A stretch of 45,369 nucleotides of DNA, taken from contig CACHQZ010000005.1 in NCBI GenBank assembly GCA_902582165.1, positions 1-45,369 on the forward strand, read 5' to 3'. Under the pieces are notes generated by a model, which worked only from the letters and a program-made list of their open reading frames with translations, searched no databases and was not told the DNA's origin. Numbering within the stretch: the first letter of the stretch is position 1; the number at the start of each line of letters is the position of its first letter. The translations under genes were made by a program, and so were the position numbers. Shown here piece after piece: positions 34,049 to 43,818 of this stretch. This DNA is from an uncultured Pelagibacteraceae bacterium (lineage in GTDB: Bacteria > Pseudomonadota > Alphaproteobacteria > Pelagibacterales > Pelagibacteraceae).

Positions 34049-35113
34049 ATGATAAAATATTACACAAGAGCGTGTAATTTTTATTACGGAAATCAAGCAC
34101 AAACACTAATCAAGAAAAAACACGCATTCCCATTATGTGGAAATAAAAATTTAGCATTCGATAGTGTCGAAATATACACAAGAAAAAATAATAAAGTATC
34201 AAGCAAAATTATATTGATAAAAGAAATTAAAAAACTCTCTAAAAATCAAAAAAAAAAGACTTTATCTGATTTAAAAAAAATTATATCAAAAAGAAAAAAT
34301 TTTTTAAAGTTTATAAATTTTTCTTCACCTTCTATTATGGGAATATTAAATTTAACTCCAGACAGTTTTTCGGATGGAGGGAAGTTTAATTCTAAAATAA
34401 AATCTTTGAAGCAGATTGATTATTTGATTAAAGCTGGTGCGAGAATTATTGATATTGGAGGTGAGTCTTCCAGACCAGGATCAAAACCCGTCAATGAAAA
34501 AACTGAGTGGAAAAGAGTAAATTTTATTATTAAGCATTTTAAAAAAAGATATAATAAGTATTGTTTATCTTTTGATACGAGAAAAACAAATTTAATGGTA
34601 AAAGGAATTAAGCATGGCGTAGATTTAATTAATGATGTTTCTGGTTTTGAATATGACAAATATTCTCTTAAAAAATTACAAGTTTACAAAATTTCAAAAG
34701 TTCTTCATCATATGCAGGGAACACCCCAAACAATGCAAATTAATCCTAGCTATAAAAACGTATTATTGGATATTTATGATTTTTTTGAAAAAAAAATTAA
34801 ATTAAACAAAGGAGATAAAAAATTTATTTTGGATCCAGGGATAGGATTTGGTAAAACTTTGAAACATAATTTGACTTTAATTACTAAAATTTCTTTGTTT
34901 CACAGCTTAGGATTGCCTATACTTGTTGGTACGTCGAGAAAAAGATTTATTGGTCAAATCTCTGGAAAATTTGACAGCAAGGAGAGATTAGGGGGCACTC
35001 TAGCTTCGGTAATTTATTTATTAATGCAAGGTGTTCAAATATTTAGGGTGCATAATGTTAGTGAAGTTAATCAAGGAATGATTGTTTTTAAAGAGTTTTT
35101 ATCAAAAAAATGA
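34049..35113 (+). CDS. folP: Dihydropteroate synthase with N-terminal extension
   Basis: A folate enzyme joining p-aminobenzoate with dihydropterin pyrophosphate. The catalytic GILNLTPDSFSDGG is at about 98-111, DIGGESSRPGS near 136, ILDPGIGFGKT near 260 and VGTSRKRFIG near 295. An extra ~90 residues precede the barrel; they are Lys-rich with no clear domain. The extension is probably real because no closer upstream start is evident. It overlaps glmM by 4 nt, as in the ftsH-folP-glmM order of many bacteria. Confidence 0.9.
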   Translation: MIKYYTRACNFYYGNQAQTLIKKKHAFPLCGNKNLAFDSVEIYTRKNNKVSSKIILIKEIKKLSKNQKKKTLSDLKKIISKRKNFLKFINFSSPSIMGILNLTPDSFSDGGKFNSKIKSLKQIDYLIKAGARIIDIGGESSRPGSKPVNEKTEWKRVNFIIKHFKKRYNKYCLSFDTRKTNLMVKGIKHGVDLINDVSGFEYDKYSLKKLQVYKISKVLHHMQGTPQTMQINPSYKNVLLDIYDFFEKKIKLNKGDKKFILDPGIGFGKTLKHNLTLITKISLFHSLGLPILVGTSRKRFIGQISGKFDSKERLGGTLASVIYLLMQGVQIFRVHNVSEVNQGMIVFKEFLSKK

Positions 35114-36441
35114 AAAATAAATATTTTGGTACTGATGGTATAAGAGGTACAGTAAATCAAGGGAACATTACTGGAGAAAAGTTTTTTAAATTTGGTTTGG
35201 CGTCAGGCACTTTTTTTAAAAATCAAAAGAAGAATAAACAAATCGCAATTATTGCTAAAGACACTCGTTTATCAGGATACACACTAGAACCTGCTTTGGT
35301 CTCTGGACTTGTCTCAGGAGGAATGCATGTTTTTACATTAGGCCCGCTTCCTACAAATGGATTAGCAATGTTGACTAAATCTATGAAAGCGAATATGGGG
35401 ATAATGATAACAGCTTCTCACAATCCTCACTATGATAATGGTTTAAAACTTTTTGGTCCCGATGGTATGAAACTTTCAGATAAAATTGAAAAAAAAATTG
35501 AAAAATTAATTGATGCCAAAAATACAAAACAACTCACAAATCCAAAGTTACTTGGTAGAGTAAAAAGATTAGAAGATGGAAATGATAAATACATTCGAAT
35601 TTTAAAAAATAATTTTCCAAAAAAATTTAATTTGAAAGGCATGAAAATTGTAATTGATTGTGCAAATGGCGCATCTTATAAAGCAGCACCCAAATTATTG
35701 AGGGATTTAGGGGCTAAAGTATACCCAATTGGAGTAAAACCTAACGGTTTTAATATTAATGAAAATTGTGGATCTACGAATCCTTCAAAAATAAGGTTAG
35801 CTGTAAGCAAATATAAAGCTCATATAGGCATTTCTTTTGATGGAGATGCAGATAGAGTTATTATGTGTGATGAAAGAGGAAAAATTATTGATGGAGATCA
35901 AATAATCGCGATGCTTGCGAATAGATGGAAAACAAAAAAAATTTTAAAAGGGGGAGTGGTTGGTACATTGATGTCTAATTATGGATTGGAAAAATTTTTG
36001 AAAAGACAGAATATAAAATTTTTAAGATCAAAAGTTGGAGATAGATATGTTAAAGAAAAAATGAAAAAATTAAATTTTAATTTAGGCGGTGAGCAATCTG
36101 GTCATATTATTCTTGGAAAATTTGCCACAACTGGAGATGGTTTATTAGTAGCACTTGAGGTTTTATTTTCTTTAAGAAAAAAAAGAAAAGCTAGCAAGTT
36201 ACTTAATGTTTTTAAGCCGTTGCCGCAAATATTAGAAAATATTGTAGTTAAGAATAAAGATATAATTAAAAGCAAAAAATGCAAAAAAGCAATTTCAGAT
36301 GCAAATAAATTAATTTCAGGACGAGGGAGAATATTAGTTAGAAAATCTGGCACTGAGCCGAAGATTAGAATTATGGCAGAGTCTTATGATAAAAAAATGA
36401 TTTTAAAATGTATAAAAATAATTGTAAAATCAATAAAATAA
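35110..36441 (+). CDS. glmM: Phosphoglucosamine mutase
   Basis: A 443-residue alpha-D-phosphohexomutase. The catalytic serine is Ser103 in TASHNPHYDNG. The metal-binding DGDADR lies near 245, the sugar-binding GGEQSGH near 327 and the phosphate loop RKSGTEPKIRIM near 415. It converts glucosamine-6-phosphate to glucosamine-1-phosphate for UDP-GlcNAc, hence peptidoglycan and LPS. It overlaps folP at its start and is followed after 1 nt by thiD. Confidence 0.95.
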   Translation: MKNKYFGTDGIRGTVNQGNITGEKFFKFGLASGTFFKNQKKNKQIAIIAKDTRLSGYTLEPALVSGLVSGGMHVFTLGPLPTNGLAMLTKSMKANMGIMITASHNPHYDNGLKLFGPDGMKLSDKIEKKIEKLIDAKNTKQLTNPKLLGRVKRLEDGNDKYIRILKNNFPKKFNLKGMKIVIDCANGASYKAAPKLLRDLGAKVYPIGVKPNGFNINENCGSTNPSKIRLAVSKYKAHIGISFDGDADRVIMCDERGKIIDGDQIIAMLANRWKTKKILKGGVVGTLMSNYGLEKFLKRQNIKFLRSKVGDRYVKEKMKKLNFNLGGEQSGHIILGKFATTGDGLLVALEVLFSLRKKRKASKLLNVFKPLPQILENIVVKNKDIIKSKKCKKAISDANKLISGRGRILVRKSGTEPKIRIMAESYDKKMILKCIKIIVKSIK

Positions 36442-36442
36442 A

Positions 36443-37255
36443 TTGAAACCTAAGTCTAAAATTTTAATAATTGCAGGATCAGATTCATCAGGTGGAGCTG
36501 GAATTCAAGCTGACATAAAGACAATAACATCTTTAGGTTCTTTTGCCATGACTGCAATTACAGCCGTTACTGCTCAAAATACTAAAGGTGTTAAATCTAT
36601 TATCTCTATCAAAACAAAAGAAATTGAAAATCAAATACTTTTTACCTCCGAAGATATCAAACCAGATGCTGTCAAAATAGGTATGCTTCATTCATCTAAT
36701 GTAATAAAAACTGTCATTAGATCTCTTAAATATATTAAAACTAAAAAAATTATTTTAGATCCAGTAATGGTTGCAAAAAGTGGAACCAAGTTAATTAATC
36801 AGGAAGGTATTAATTGTTTAAAAAATAAATTGATAAATAAAATATACATGATAACTCCGAACTTACCTGAGGCAGAGATATTAACTAATATTAAAATCAA
36901 AAATATAGAAGATATGAAAAAAGCCGCTAAAATTTTGCTTAATCATGGAGCTAAGAATGTTTTAATTAAAGGTGGGCATAAAAAAACAAAATTAGTACAA
37001 GACTTATTTTTAAATAAAAATGAAATAAAAATATTTTCTAATAAAAAGATATTAACAAAAAATACCCACGGAACAGGTTGTACACTTTCAAGTGCTATTA
37101 CAACATTTTTATCATGTGGAAAACCTGTAAAGAAATCTTGTGAGTTAGGAATTAAATATGTTAACCAAGCTATACGATCAAATTTAAATTACGGGAAAGG
37201 ACATGGTCCAATCAACCATCTGGTATCTATAAAAATTAATAAAGAATTTGATTAA
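36443..37255 (+). CDS. thiD: HMP/HMP-phosphate kinase
   Basis: A 270-residue ribokinase-fold enzyme that phosphorylates 4-amino-5-hydroxymethyl-2-methylpyrimidine twice for thiamine. ILIIAGSDSSGGAGIQADIK at the N-terminus binds the pyrimidine, and NTHGTGCTLSSAI near 210 carries the anion hole and catalytic Cys. The start is TTG, 1 nt after the glmM stop, with no ribosome binding site. It pairs functionally with the ThiE-like protein at 17948; no thiC or thiG is in the window. Confidence 0.92.
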   Translation: MKPKSKILIIAGSDSSGGAGIQADIKTITSLGSFAMTAITAVTAQNTKGVKSIISIKTKEIENQILFTSEDIKPDAVKIGMLHSSNVIKTVIRSLKYIKTKKIILDPVMVAKSGTKLINQEGINCLKNKLINKIYMITPNLPEAEILTNIKIKNIEDMKKAAKILLNHGAKNVLIKGGHKKTKLVQDLFLNKNEIKIFSNKKILTKNTHGTGCTLSSAITTFLSCGKPVKKSCELGIKYVNQAIRSNLNYGKGHGPINHLVSIKINKEFD

Positions 37256-38548
37256 ATGAAAAATGTTGTAGTTGTTGGCTCTCAATGGGGAGATGAAGGC
37301 AAAGGAAAAATTGTGGATTGGCTTTCTAGTGAGGCGGATGTTGTCGTACGCTTCCAAGGTGGCCATAATGCAGGTCATACTTTAGTTATAGGAAAGAAAA
37401 TATTTAAGTTGAGATTACTGCCATCAGGAATAGTAAGAGATGGAAAAATTTCTATACTTGGAAATGGCGTAGTAATAGATCCATGGGCTCTTTTAGATGA
37501 GATCAAAGAAATAAAAAAACAAGGCATAAATGTAAATCCTACAAATTTTATGATTTCAGAGTCATCTTCATTAATTCTACCGTTTCATCAGGAAATGGAT
37601 GAGATAAGAGAGGATACAGCTGGCAAAAAAAAAATTGGCACTACTAGAAGAGGAATAGGACCTTGCTATGAAGATAAAGTTGGCAGAAGATCTATTAGAG
37701 TGATGGATTTAAGATCTGAAAGTAACCTCGATAGTAGATTAGAAAATGTTCTTCTACACCATAATGCGATCAGAAAAGGTCTTAAAAAGAAAATTTTTAA
37801 AAAAGATGTACTCAAAAAAAAGTTATTAAAAATTGCACCAGAAATCCTAAAATTTGCAAAACCTATCTGGTATAAATTAGATGAGTTCAAAAAAGATAGA
37901 AAAAAAATTTTATTTGAGGGCGCACAAGGAGTACTTTTAGATGTCGACCATGGAACCTATCCATATGTTACTTCGTCAAACACTGTGCCCGCAATGGCAG
38001 CAACTGGTTCAGGCACTGGTCCAGGAAAAATTGATTATATTTTAGGTATTACTAAGGCTTATACTACTAGAGTTGGAGAAGGTCCATTTCCAACTGAACT
38101 AAAAAATAAAATCGGTAATACAATCGGAGAAAGGGGAAAAGAGTTTGGAACGGTAACTGCCAGAAAGAGAAGATGTGGTTGGTTTGATGGAATTTTAGTT
38201 AAACAAACAATTAAAATTTCGGGTATCGACGGAATAGCATTAACTAAATTAGATGTTTTAGATGAATTAGATGAAATTAAAATGTGTGTTGGATATACTT
38301 TGTATGGAAAAAAGCTAGATTATTTCCCAGCAGCTTCAGAAGATCAATTTAATATAAAACCTATTTACAAAATATTTCCAGGTTGGAAAAGTAAGACTCA
38401 AGGTATTAGAAATATAAAAGATCTCCCCGATAATGCGAGAAAATATATTTTCGCTTTGGAGGATTTTGTGGGTGCAAAAATTTCAAGCATTTCAACAAGC
38501 CCTGAAAGAGACGACACAATTTTGATTGAAGATCCGTTTAAAAATTAA
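37256..38548 (+). CDS. purA: Adenylosuccinate synthetase
   Basis: A 430-residue GTP-dependent enzyme of AMP synthesis. [11 protein letters not shown] at 8-18 is the active-site P-loop (Asp13, Lys16), GGHNAGHT follows near 39, and [11 protein letters not shown]-like, [11 protein letters not shown] and [16 protein letters not shown] blocks are present. Its ATG follows the thiD stop directly. Its stop lies within a TTAA that also holds the stop of rpoH on the other strand. Confidence 0.97.
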   Translation: MKNVVVVGSQWGDEGKGKIVDWLSSEADVVVRFQGGHNAGHTLVIGKKIFKLRLLPSGIVRDGKISILGNGVVIDPWALLDEIKEIKKQGINVNPTNFMISESSSLILPFHQEMDEIREDTAGKKKIGTTRRGIGPCYEDKVGRRSIRVMDLRSESNLDSRLENVLLHHNAIRKGLKKKIFKKDVLKKKLLKIAPEILKFAKPIWYKLDEFKKDRKKILFEGAQGVLLDVDHGTYPYVTSSNTVPAMAATGSGTGPGKIDYILGITKAYTTRVGEGPFPTELKNKIGNTIGERGKEFGTVTARKRRCGWFDGILVKQTIKISGIDGIALTKLDVLDELDEIKMCVGYTLYGKKLDYFPAASEDQFNIKPIYKIFPGWKSKTQGIRNIKDLPDNARKYIFALEDFVGAKISSISTSPERDDTILIEDPFKN

Positions 38549-39441
38549 TTTGGTGGTAGCAAGTTTTTTGAGTTATTAGCATTTATCATTGATTTCTGGA
38601 GTTTTTCAAATGCTTTAGTTTCGATTTGCCTAATACGCTCACGGCTTATTTTAAATTTTTTACTCAGTTCCTCAAGAGTTTTTGGATTTTCAGTAAGTCT
38701 TCTTGCAATTATAATATCTTTCTCTCTTTCTGATAAAATTTTCATTGAACTTTCTAATAATTGTTTTTTATCTTCGAATTCTTGCTTTTGAGATATTAGA
38801 AGTTCTTGATCAAGACTGTCATCCACTAGCCAGTCTTGCCATTCATCTGTTTCACCACTTTTTATAGGATCATTTAGAGATTTTTCTTGCCCCATCATTC
38901 TTCTATTCATATTAACAACCTCATGAGAGTCGACATCTAACCTTTTTGAAATTTCTTTTACATGTTCATCTCTTAAGTCTCCATCTTGATCTGGTGCTAT
39001 TTGATTTTTTATCTTTTTTAAATTAAAGAAAAGTTTCTTTTGAGCAGTGGTAGTTCCCATTTTCACTAAGCTCCAAGATCTTAACACATATTCTTGAATT
39101 GAGGCTTTAATCCACCACATTGCATAAGTAGCTAGTCTAAATCCTTTATCTGGATTAAATTTTTTTACTGCCTGCATTAAACCTAAATTTCCCTCTGAAA
39201 TTAACTCGTTCAGAGGAAGCCCATAACCTCTATAACCCATTGCAATTTTAGCCACTAACCTCAAATGACTTGTAACAAGCTTGTGTGCTGACTGAAGATT
39301 ACCACTCTCTCTCCAATTCTTTGCTAACATATATTCTTCCTCAGCATCCAACATTGGAAATTTTTTAATCTGCGTAAGATAAACTGATAATCCTCCAATA
39401 GATGGGGAAGGCAAATTTGTAATTTTATTTTTTTCACTCAT
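38545..39441 (-). CDS. rpoH: Heat-shock sigma factor RpoH
   Basis: A 298-residue sigma-32-type factor. Region 2 holds [19 protein letters not shown] and [18 protein letters not shown]. The RpoH box [10 protein letters not shown] follows near 131-140, distinguishing it from the housekeeping factor. Region 4 has [19 protein letters not shown], a helix-turn-helix for the -35 box. It is cotranscribed 31 nt after rluD. Confidence 0.95.
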   Translation of the reverse strand: MSEKNKITNLPSPSIGGLSVYLTQIKKFPMLDAEEEYMLAKNWRESGNLQSAHKLVTSHLRLVAKIAMGYRGYGLPLNELISEGNLGLMQAVKKFNPDKGFRLATYAMWWIKASIQEYVLRSWSLVKMGTTTAQKKLFFNLKKIKNQIAPDQDGDLRDEHVKEISKRLDVDSHEVVNMNRRMMGQEKSLNDPIKSGETDEWQDWLVDDSLDQELLISQKQEFEDKKQLLESSMKILSEREKDIIIARRLTENPKTLEELSKKFKISRERIRQIETKAFEKLQKSMINANNSKNLLPPN

Positions 39442-39472
39442 AAAAATAGATTTATATAGTTATCAATATATT

Positions 39473-40453
39473 TCAACCTTTGAAATTATTAAGAAAATTC
39501 AATATATTTTGAAAATGGTCAGGTAAATTTGAGTTAAATTTTACCCATTTATTAGTTCTTGGGTGAATAAATTCTAAAGTTTTCGCATGTAGTAATTGAC
39601 CACTCAATTCCGATATATAATTTAAAAATTTTTCATTGATCTTTTTGAATCTTAATTTTTTTTTCCCATATTTATCATCTCCGATAATAGAGGAGCCCTT
39701 GTACTCTAGGTGAACTCTTATTTGATGTGTTCTACCAGTTTCTAATTTACATTCGACTAAACTAACCTTAGGAACTTCATTTAGAACGAACGTTTTAAGA
39801 GTTTTATAATTTGTAATAGCTTTTTTCCCTTTATAATCACTTACTGACATAATCTGTCTTTTATAAAGATTTCTAGTAATAAATGTTTCAATTCTACCAC
39901 TTAATGGACGAATAACACCCCAAACTAAACATTGATAGATTCTTTTTAAAGAGTGATTCTCAAACTGCTCACTGAGTTTAAAATGAGAAAAATTATTTTT
40001 AGCAACAACTAACAATCCACTTGTATTTTTGTCTATTCTATGCACTATTCCAGGTCTTAAGCTACCATTTATAGAAGATAAATTATTACTATATTTATAT
40101 TTAAGAGCATTTACTAAAGTATTTTCTACATTTCCAGCACCAGGGTGCACAACCATTCCTATTGGTTTGTTAATTACAATAATATCATTATCTTCAAATA
40201 GAATATTTAAACTAATTCTATTAGGTACAATTTTGTTTGTTACTTTTTTTTGAAAATTAATATTAATTTGATCATTCATCCTAATTTTTGACGAAGGTGA
40301 ATAAATTATAATTTTATTAATTTTTACAAACCCATCTACTATCAATTTTTTTATATAGGTTCTTGAAATATTTGGTATTTTCTGAGTCAAAAATACATCA
40401 ATTCTTTTTAAATTTTCATCTTTATTTACAAAAAATTTCATTGAGTTATTCAT
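39473..40453 (-). CDS. rluD: RluD-type ribosomal large subunit pseudouridine synthase
   Basis: A 326-residue pseudouridine synthase. An N-terminal S4-like RNA-binding domain (about 15-75) includes DVFLTQKIPNISRTYIKKL. The catalytic block RPGIVHRIDKNTSGLLVVAK holds the nucleophilic Asp, and LETGRTHQIRVHLEY is motif III. It modifies helix 69 of 23S rRNA if it is RluD itself; RluC-like specificity is possible. A start at the second Met (codon 5, 40441) is equally plausible. Confidence 0.88.
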   Translation of the reverse strand: MNNSMKFFVNKDENLKRIDVFLTQKIPNISRTYIKKLIVDGFVKINKIIIYSPSSKIRMNDQININFQKKVTNKIVPNRISLNILFEDNDIIVINKPIGMVVHPGAGNVENTLVNALKYKYSNNLSSINGSLRPGIVHRIDKNTSGLLVVAKNNFSHFKLSEQFENHSLKRIYQCLVWGVIRPLSGRIETFITRNLYKRQIMSVSDYKGKKAITNYKTLKTFVLNEVPKVSLVECKLETGRTHQIRVHLEYKGSSIIGDDKYGKKKLRFKKINEKFLNYISELSGQLLHAKTLEFIHPRTNKWVKFNSNLPDHFQNILNFLNNFKG

Positions 40454-40477
40454 AAATTAATTTAAATTGATATCCAT

Positions 40478-40555
40478 GCGCCGGTAGCTTCAACTGGATA
40501 GAGCGCCGGATTTCGGCTCCGGAGGTTATGGGTTCGACTCCTATCCGGCGCACCA
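40478..40555 (+). tRNA. tRNA-Arg (TCG)
   Basis: A full cloverleaf. GCGCCGG pairs with CCGGCGC in the acceptor, CCGGA/TCCGG forms the anticodon stem around TTTCGGC (anticodon TCG, arginine CGA), and ATGGG/CCTAT the T stem (one G:T pair) around TTCGACT. CCA is encoded at 40553-40555. It lies 24 nt from rluD, on the opposite strand, and 4 nt from the glycosyltransferase stop. Confidence 0.94.
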
Positions 40556-40559
40556 ATTC

Positions 40560-41360
40560 TTAAATCAACCATTTTTTAAGTTTATCTTTATTTTCTAGAA
40601 TATAATTTGGGAAACTATTATCTAGACTTATCTTTTTTAAATTATGATTGCGTCCAAAAATATCTTCATTTTTTAATATTTTTTCCTCAATTTTTTTTTC
40701 ATTAAGAAAACCGTCATTATATTCTCCATGTGAAAAAGATTTAATTTTCATCAAAATTTTATTTGGACTTTGTAAAAATGAAAAGTGCCATCCGCCTTCA
40801 ATTATTTGCAAATCTCTTTTATCAATTCTCCAGAAAGGATATTTCTTAAATTTTAAATCTCTTAACTCTTGCATGGTAATTAAATTTTTTTTTTTTGTAA
40901 TTTTTGATCCAATCCAGCCACTTTCCTCTAAATTTTGTAAATTAATTTTGTACATAAACATTTTTTGTGAGAAGGCTATAAACTTTTTATTTTTTTTAAT
41001 TAAATTCATTTTTTTTAAATCTGGTATCTCGTCTGAGTCAGAGAGTATTATGTAATCATCTGGCAATGCATCTTTTAAACCATTAATTAAAAAGTTTCTT
41101 TGAAATTGCTCTATTGGCGACTCTCCCCCTTTGTGATTTTCAAAATCAATTCTCTCATCATAATTAGAAATTAGATATCTAATTTTACTTTTAAACTTTG
41201 GAAATTTATTTATATCGAAATTTAATTTTTTTTGATGACCCTGATGCGATTTATTGGACTCACAAATTATGAAGTAATCTACGTACTCATTTAATATATT
41301 TAGCCGTAGATCAACCATTTCATCCTCATTAAAATATTGAAAGCAATCGTAAATAGCCAT
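40560..41360 (-). CDS. GT17-family glycosyltransferase
   Basis: A 266-residue protein of glycosyltransferase family 17, whose animal members are the bisecting beta-1,4-GlcNAc transferases (GnT-III). IYDCFQYFNEDEMVDLRLN near the start, YFIICESNKSHQG near 29-41, ERIDFENHKGGESPIEQFQRN, the DSDEIPD motif near 107 and GGWHFSFL near 190 are characteristic. It has no membrane anchor. It probably modifies a surface glycan with GlcNAc or another sugar. It ends 4 nt from tRNA-Arg and overlaps the FkbM gene by 1 nt. Confidence 0.85.
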   Translation of the reverse strand: MAIYDCFQYFNEDEMVDLRLNILNEYVDYFIICESNKSHQGHQKKLNFDINKFPKFKSKIRYLISNYDERIDFENHKGGESPIEQFQRNFLINGLKDALPDDYIILSDSDEIPDLKKMNLIKKNKKFIAFSQKMFMYKINLQNLEESGWIGSKITKKKNLITMQELRDLKFKKYPFWRIDKRDLQIIEGGWHFSFLQSPNKILMKIKSFSHGEYNDGFLNEKKIEEKILKNEDIFGRNHNLKKISLDNSFPNYILENKDKLKKWLI

Positions 41361-42304
41361 TAATTAAAATATAAATCCTCAAAATCTTTTATTTTATCAA
41401 AATCAAGTTTTAATCTTAAGACTAGACTTTTAAGTAATTTTATTTGACCAAAAATTAACATCAAAGAAATAAAATTCTTATATGAATCATGTATAATTTT
41501 TTTTCCAGCCTCTGTTTCAAAATTTGGTATAAATATCATATCAGCCTCAGCAGGAATTCTTGTTATGTGTTTTCCAATACCTTTCAAATCAATCAAAATA
41601 TAGTCAAGTTTATAAAGGTAATTTACTAGCTCATTCCAGCTCGGAACTTTTTTATACATTGAAAAAAAATGTACCTCAATTTTTATTAGGAGAGGCTTAT
41701 ATTTTCCTAAACCTTTTAAAATTTCAAGCTCAGAACCCTGAGTATCAATTTTTAAATAATCTAAATTATCAATATTTTTTTCGTTTAAAATTTTTTCGAT
41801 TGTGTCACAGTGAATATCAACAGTTCTAGTTACTTTAAATTTTGAGAAATCTTTTAAGGGAATATCGTGCAAATCAAAATTTTTTTCATTTGGCTCAAAT
41901 ATTGATGAGCTACCAACCCTATTATCTAGTATATTCAATTGTTTTACCTCCTTTTTACTCCAAAGACCTTTGTTTATTAAATTGTTGTCATTAAGTTTAT
42001 TAGCTTCGTCAGTATTAGGCTCCACCAATATATTATTAAAAAACTTAATATATTTTTTTGAAAAAAAACCATCAGAATTAAAACCTCCTTGAGCCCCAAC
42101 ATCTAATGCAAAAAGTTTTTTTGAATTTAATAGGCTTTCAATTATTGGAGAAAAATTATGGTTAGAATTACTAAAGTATGACTTCTCTTGTAAATAATTA
42201 ATTACTCTTCTATTTACTCTGAGACTTATAAATATTTTAAAAATAATTGGTAGTATAATCTTAATAACACTTCTATAGAACTTAAAAAATATTTTATTTA
42301 ACAT
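41360..42304 (-). CDS. FkbM-family methyltransferase
   Basis: A 314-residue SAM-dependent O-methyltransferase. LFALDVGAQGGFNSDGFF near residue 70 is motif I, ILVEPN near 94 motif II, and LDYLKIDTQGSELEILKGL near 180 the FkbM signature (acidic metal or substrate site). The N-terminus has a hydrophobic helix (about 5-28) that may be an anchor. Its position between a GT17 enzyme and an oxygenase suggests methylation of a surface glycan. The acceptor is unknown. Confidence 0.85.
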   Translation of the reverse strand: MLNKIFFKFYRSVIKIILPIIFKIFISLRVNRRVINYLQEKSYFSNSNHNFSPIIESLLNSKKLFALDVGAQGGFNSDGFFSKKYIKFFNNILVEPNTDEANKLNDNNLINKGLWSKKEVKQLNILDNRVGSSSIFEPNEKNFDLHDIPLKDFSKFKVTRTVDIHCDTIEKILNEKNIDNLDYLKIDTQGSELEILKGLGKYKPLLIKIEVHFFSMYKKVPSWNELVNYLYKLDYILIDLKGIGKHITRIPAEADMIFIPNFETEAGKKIIHDSYKNFISLMLIFGQIKLLKSLVLRLKLDFDKIKDFEDLYFN

Positions 42305-42317
42305 ATGTAAGGTAATA

Positions 42318-43025
42318 CTACTTCTTTGTAAAAGTAGTAAGACCTAATTTTTTTCCCTCAATAACTGAGGAAGAGCAGTGTAAATTAGATCTATCAAAGA
42401 TAAGCATTGATCCAACCTCCCACTCATAAATAAGCTCAATCTCAAGGCCTGTGAGATTCTCTAACTTTTCGTGTTTAAGGAATTTTTCATGAAGATTTTT
42501 ATCAAATGGCTTGTCTCCAAACATCCCAATATGTTCTGAGGACCTTTTATTTTGACCGTATTTTAAATCTTTTTTTTTAAGCTCATCTTCGTCCGTGGTA
42601 AAATTAGTTGATTGACCATAATATCTATTTTTAAATATTACTGTACTGCCAACTGGAGTTAGTGGAATTAATGTTTGTTTAAAAATAAGATCATCAAGAT
42701 TAAATCCCCCGTCTATATGCAAACCGATAGGATTATAACTTTCTTGAAACAAACCTAATATATCTCTTCCATCGTCAGTTTTTAAATTATCATATTTGAA
42801 ATCCCCTATTTCTTGTCTCACTCGACTATAATAAATTTTTTCTACCTCACTGCCGTAATCATTAAGCCACCTTTTTTTAATTACGTTTTGTTTTTTATTA
42901 TGAACTGTAATAGGTAATTCTTTATAAAGGTTTTGAAATTTTTCAATTTGTTGCATATCAAAACAATTCTTAACAACCAAAGGTTTTCCCTCATTTTTTT
43001 TTATTATTTCTATTTTTCTTTGCAT
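42318..43025 (-). CDS. 2OG-Fe(II) oxygenase-like protein
   Basis: About 235 residues. GLHIDGGFNLDD supplies a HxD pair (His103, Asp105 with this start) and DRSNLHCSSS near the end the distal His (about 216), consistent with a non-heme iron site of the 2-oxoglutarate oxygenase/phytanoyl-CoA-type fold. A basic residue that could hold 2-oxoglutarate follows (EGKKLGLTTF). The ATG at 43025 is just after the permease stop; a GTG at 43034 would add three residues. It probably hydroxylates a sugar, lipid or small molecule. Substrate unknown. Confidence 0.68.
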   Translation of the reverse strand: MQRKIEIIKKNEGKPLVVKNCFDMQQIEKFQNLYKELPITVHNKKQNVIKKRWLNDYGSEVEKIYYSRVRQEIGDFKYDNLKTDDGRDILGLFQESYNPIGLHIDGGFNLDDLIFKQTLIPLTPVGSTVIFKNRYYGQSTNFTTDEDELKKKDLKYGQNKRSSEHIGMFGDKPFDKNLHEKFLKHEKLENLTGLEIELIYEWEVGSMLIFDRSNLHCSSSVIEGKKLGLTTFTKK

Positions 43026-43026
43026 A

Positions 43027-43818
43027 CTATTCACCCATATTCATTAAAGTTCCTCTTTTTTTTGCTCCAAAATAAGAGAAGTAAAAAATTATCACACCAA
43101 AAACAAAGTATATAACAGATATAGCAATTGATTTTATTATATTTAAATAATTAACCGTGTTATTCATTAAAATACTTCTCATTTCTTCGAAAATATGTAC
43201 CAAAGGCAGTGCTTCTGCAATGATTTGAAGAGTAGTTGGTAATATTTCTATAGGATAATATATACATCCTAAAGGTGCTAAAAAAAATAAGCTAGCCCAT
43301 GCGATATTTTCAAATGATGGTCCATATCTTAATAAGCCAGATGTGACTAACAGACCGAGAGTAACTCCAAATAGATATAGAGCGAGTAAAAGAAAAATTA
43401 GCGGTACACCCAAGTTAAGAACTGAAACACCAAATAAAGGTATAGCAATTAAGACAGCAGGCACAAGACCAATTAAAGTTCTTAAAATAGCAGTGAGTGT
43501 TAATGCCGTTATTATTTCTCTAATTTTGATTGGTGCAATAAATAAATTTGTGAAATTTCTACTCCATATTTCTTCAAGGAACATCATATTAAAACTTATA
43601 CTAGCTCTAAATAAAAAATCGTATAAAATTGCCGCTGTAAGTATCACACCTACTGTATTATTATAATATTCTGAATTTAAAGTAAAAAATTTAGATATGA
43701 AGCCCCATAAAAAGATTTGCACAGTAGGCCAATAAATCAAATCCAAAACTCTTGGAAAAGAGTTCATGATCAAATATAGATGTCTTAAACCTAAAGCATA
43801 AATTTTATTAAAATTCAT
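43027..43818 (-). CDS. ABC-2 type transporter permease
   Basis: A 263-residue inner-membrane protein with six hydrophobic segments, matching the ABC-2 permease fold (NodJ/polysaccharide exporter type). The LFIAPIKIREI motif near 90-100 is the coupling loop, and LGVTLGLLVTSGLLRYGPSFENIAW near 150-172 is the family signature block. It pairs with the ATPase encoded just upstream (11-nt overlap). It may export a glycolipid, or a drug; the neighbours favour a surface component. Confidence 0.85.
   Translation of the reverse strand: MNFNKIYALGLRHLYLIMNSFPRVLDLIYWPTVQIFLWGFISKFFTLNSEYYNNTVGVILTAAILYDFLFRASISFNMMFLEEIWSRNFTNLFIAPIKIREIITALTLTAILRTLIGLVPAVLIAIPLFGVSVLNLGVPLIFLLLALYLFGVTLGLLVTSGLLRYGPSFENIAWASLFFLAPLGCIYYPIEILPTTLQIIAEALPLVHIFEEMRSILMNNTVNYLNIIKSIAISVIYFVFGVIIFYFSYFGAKKRGTLMNMGE

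Noticed and set aside
36440-36446. TPP riboswitch upstream of thiD
   Set aside because: Only one base separates glmM and thiD, and no THI-box-like stems were seen near thiE or thiD.
40478-40560. tRNA-Arg as an integration site with attachment repeats
   Set aside because: I saw no second copy of the tRNA 3' end and no integrase gene in the window. Only the adjacency of accessory genes remains.
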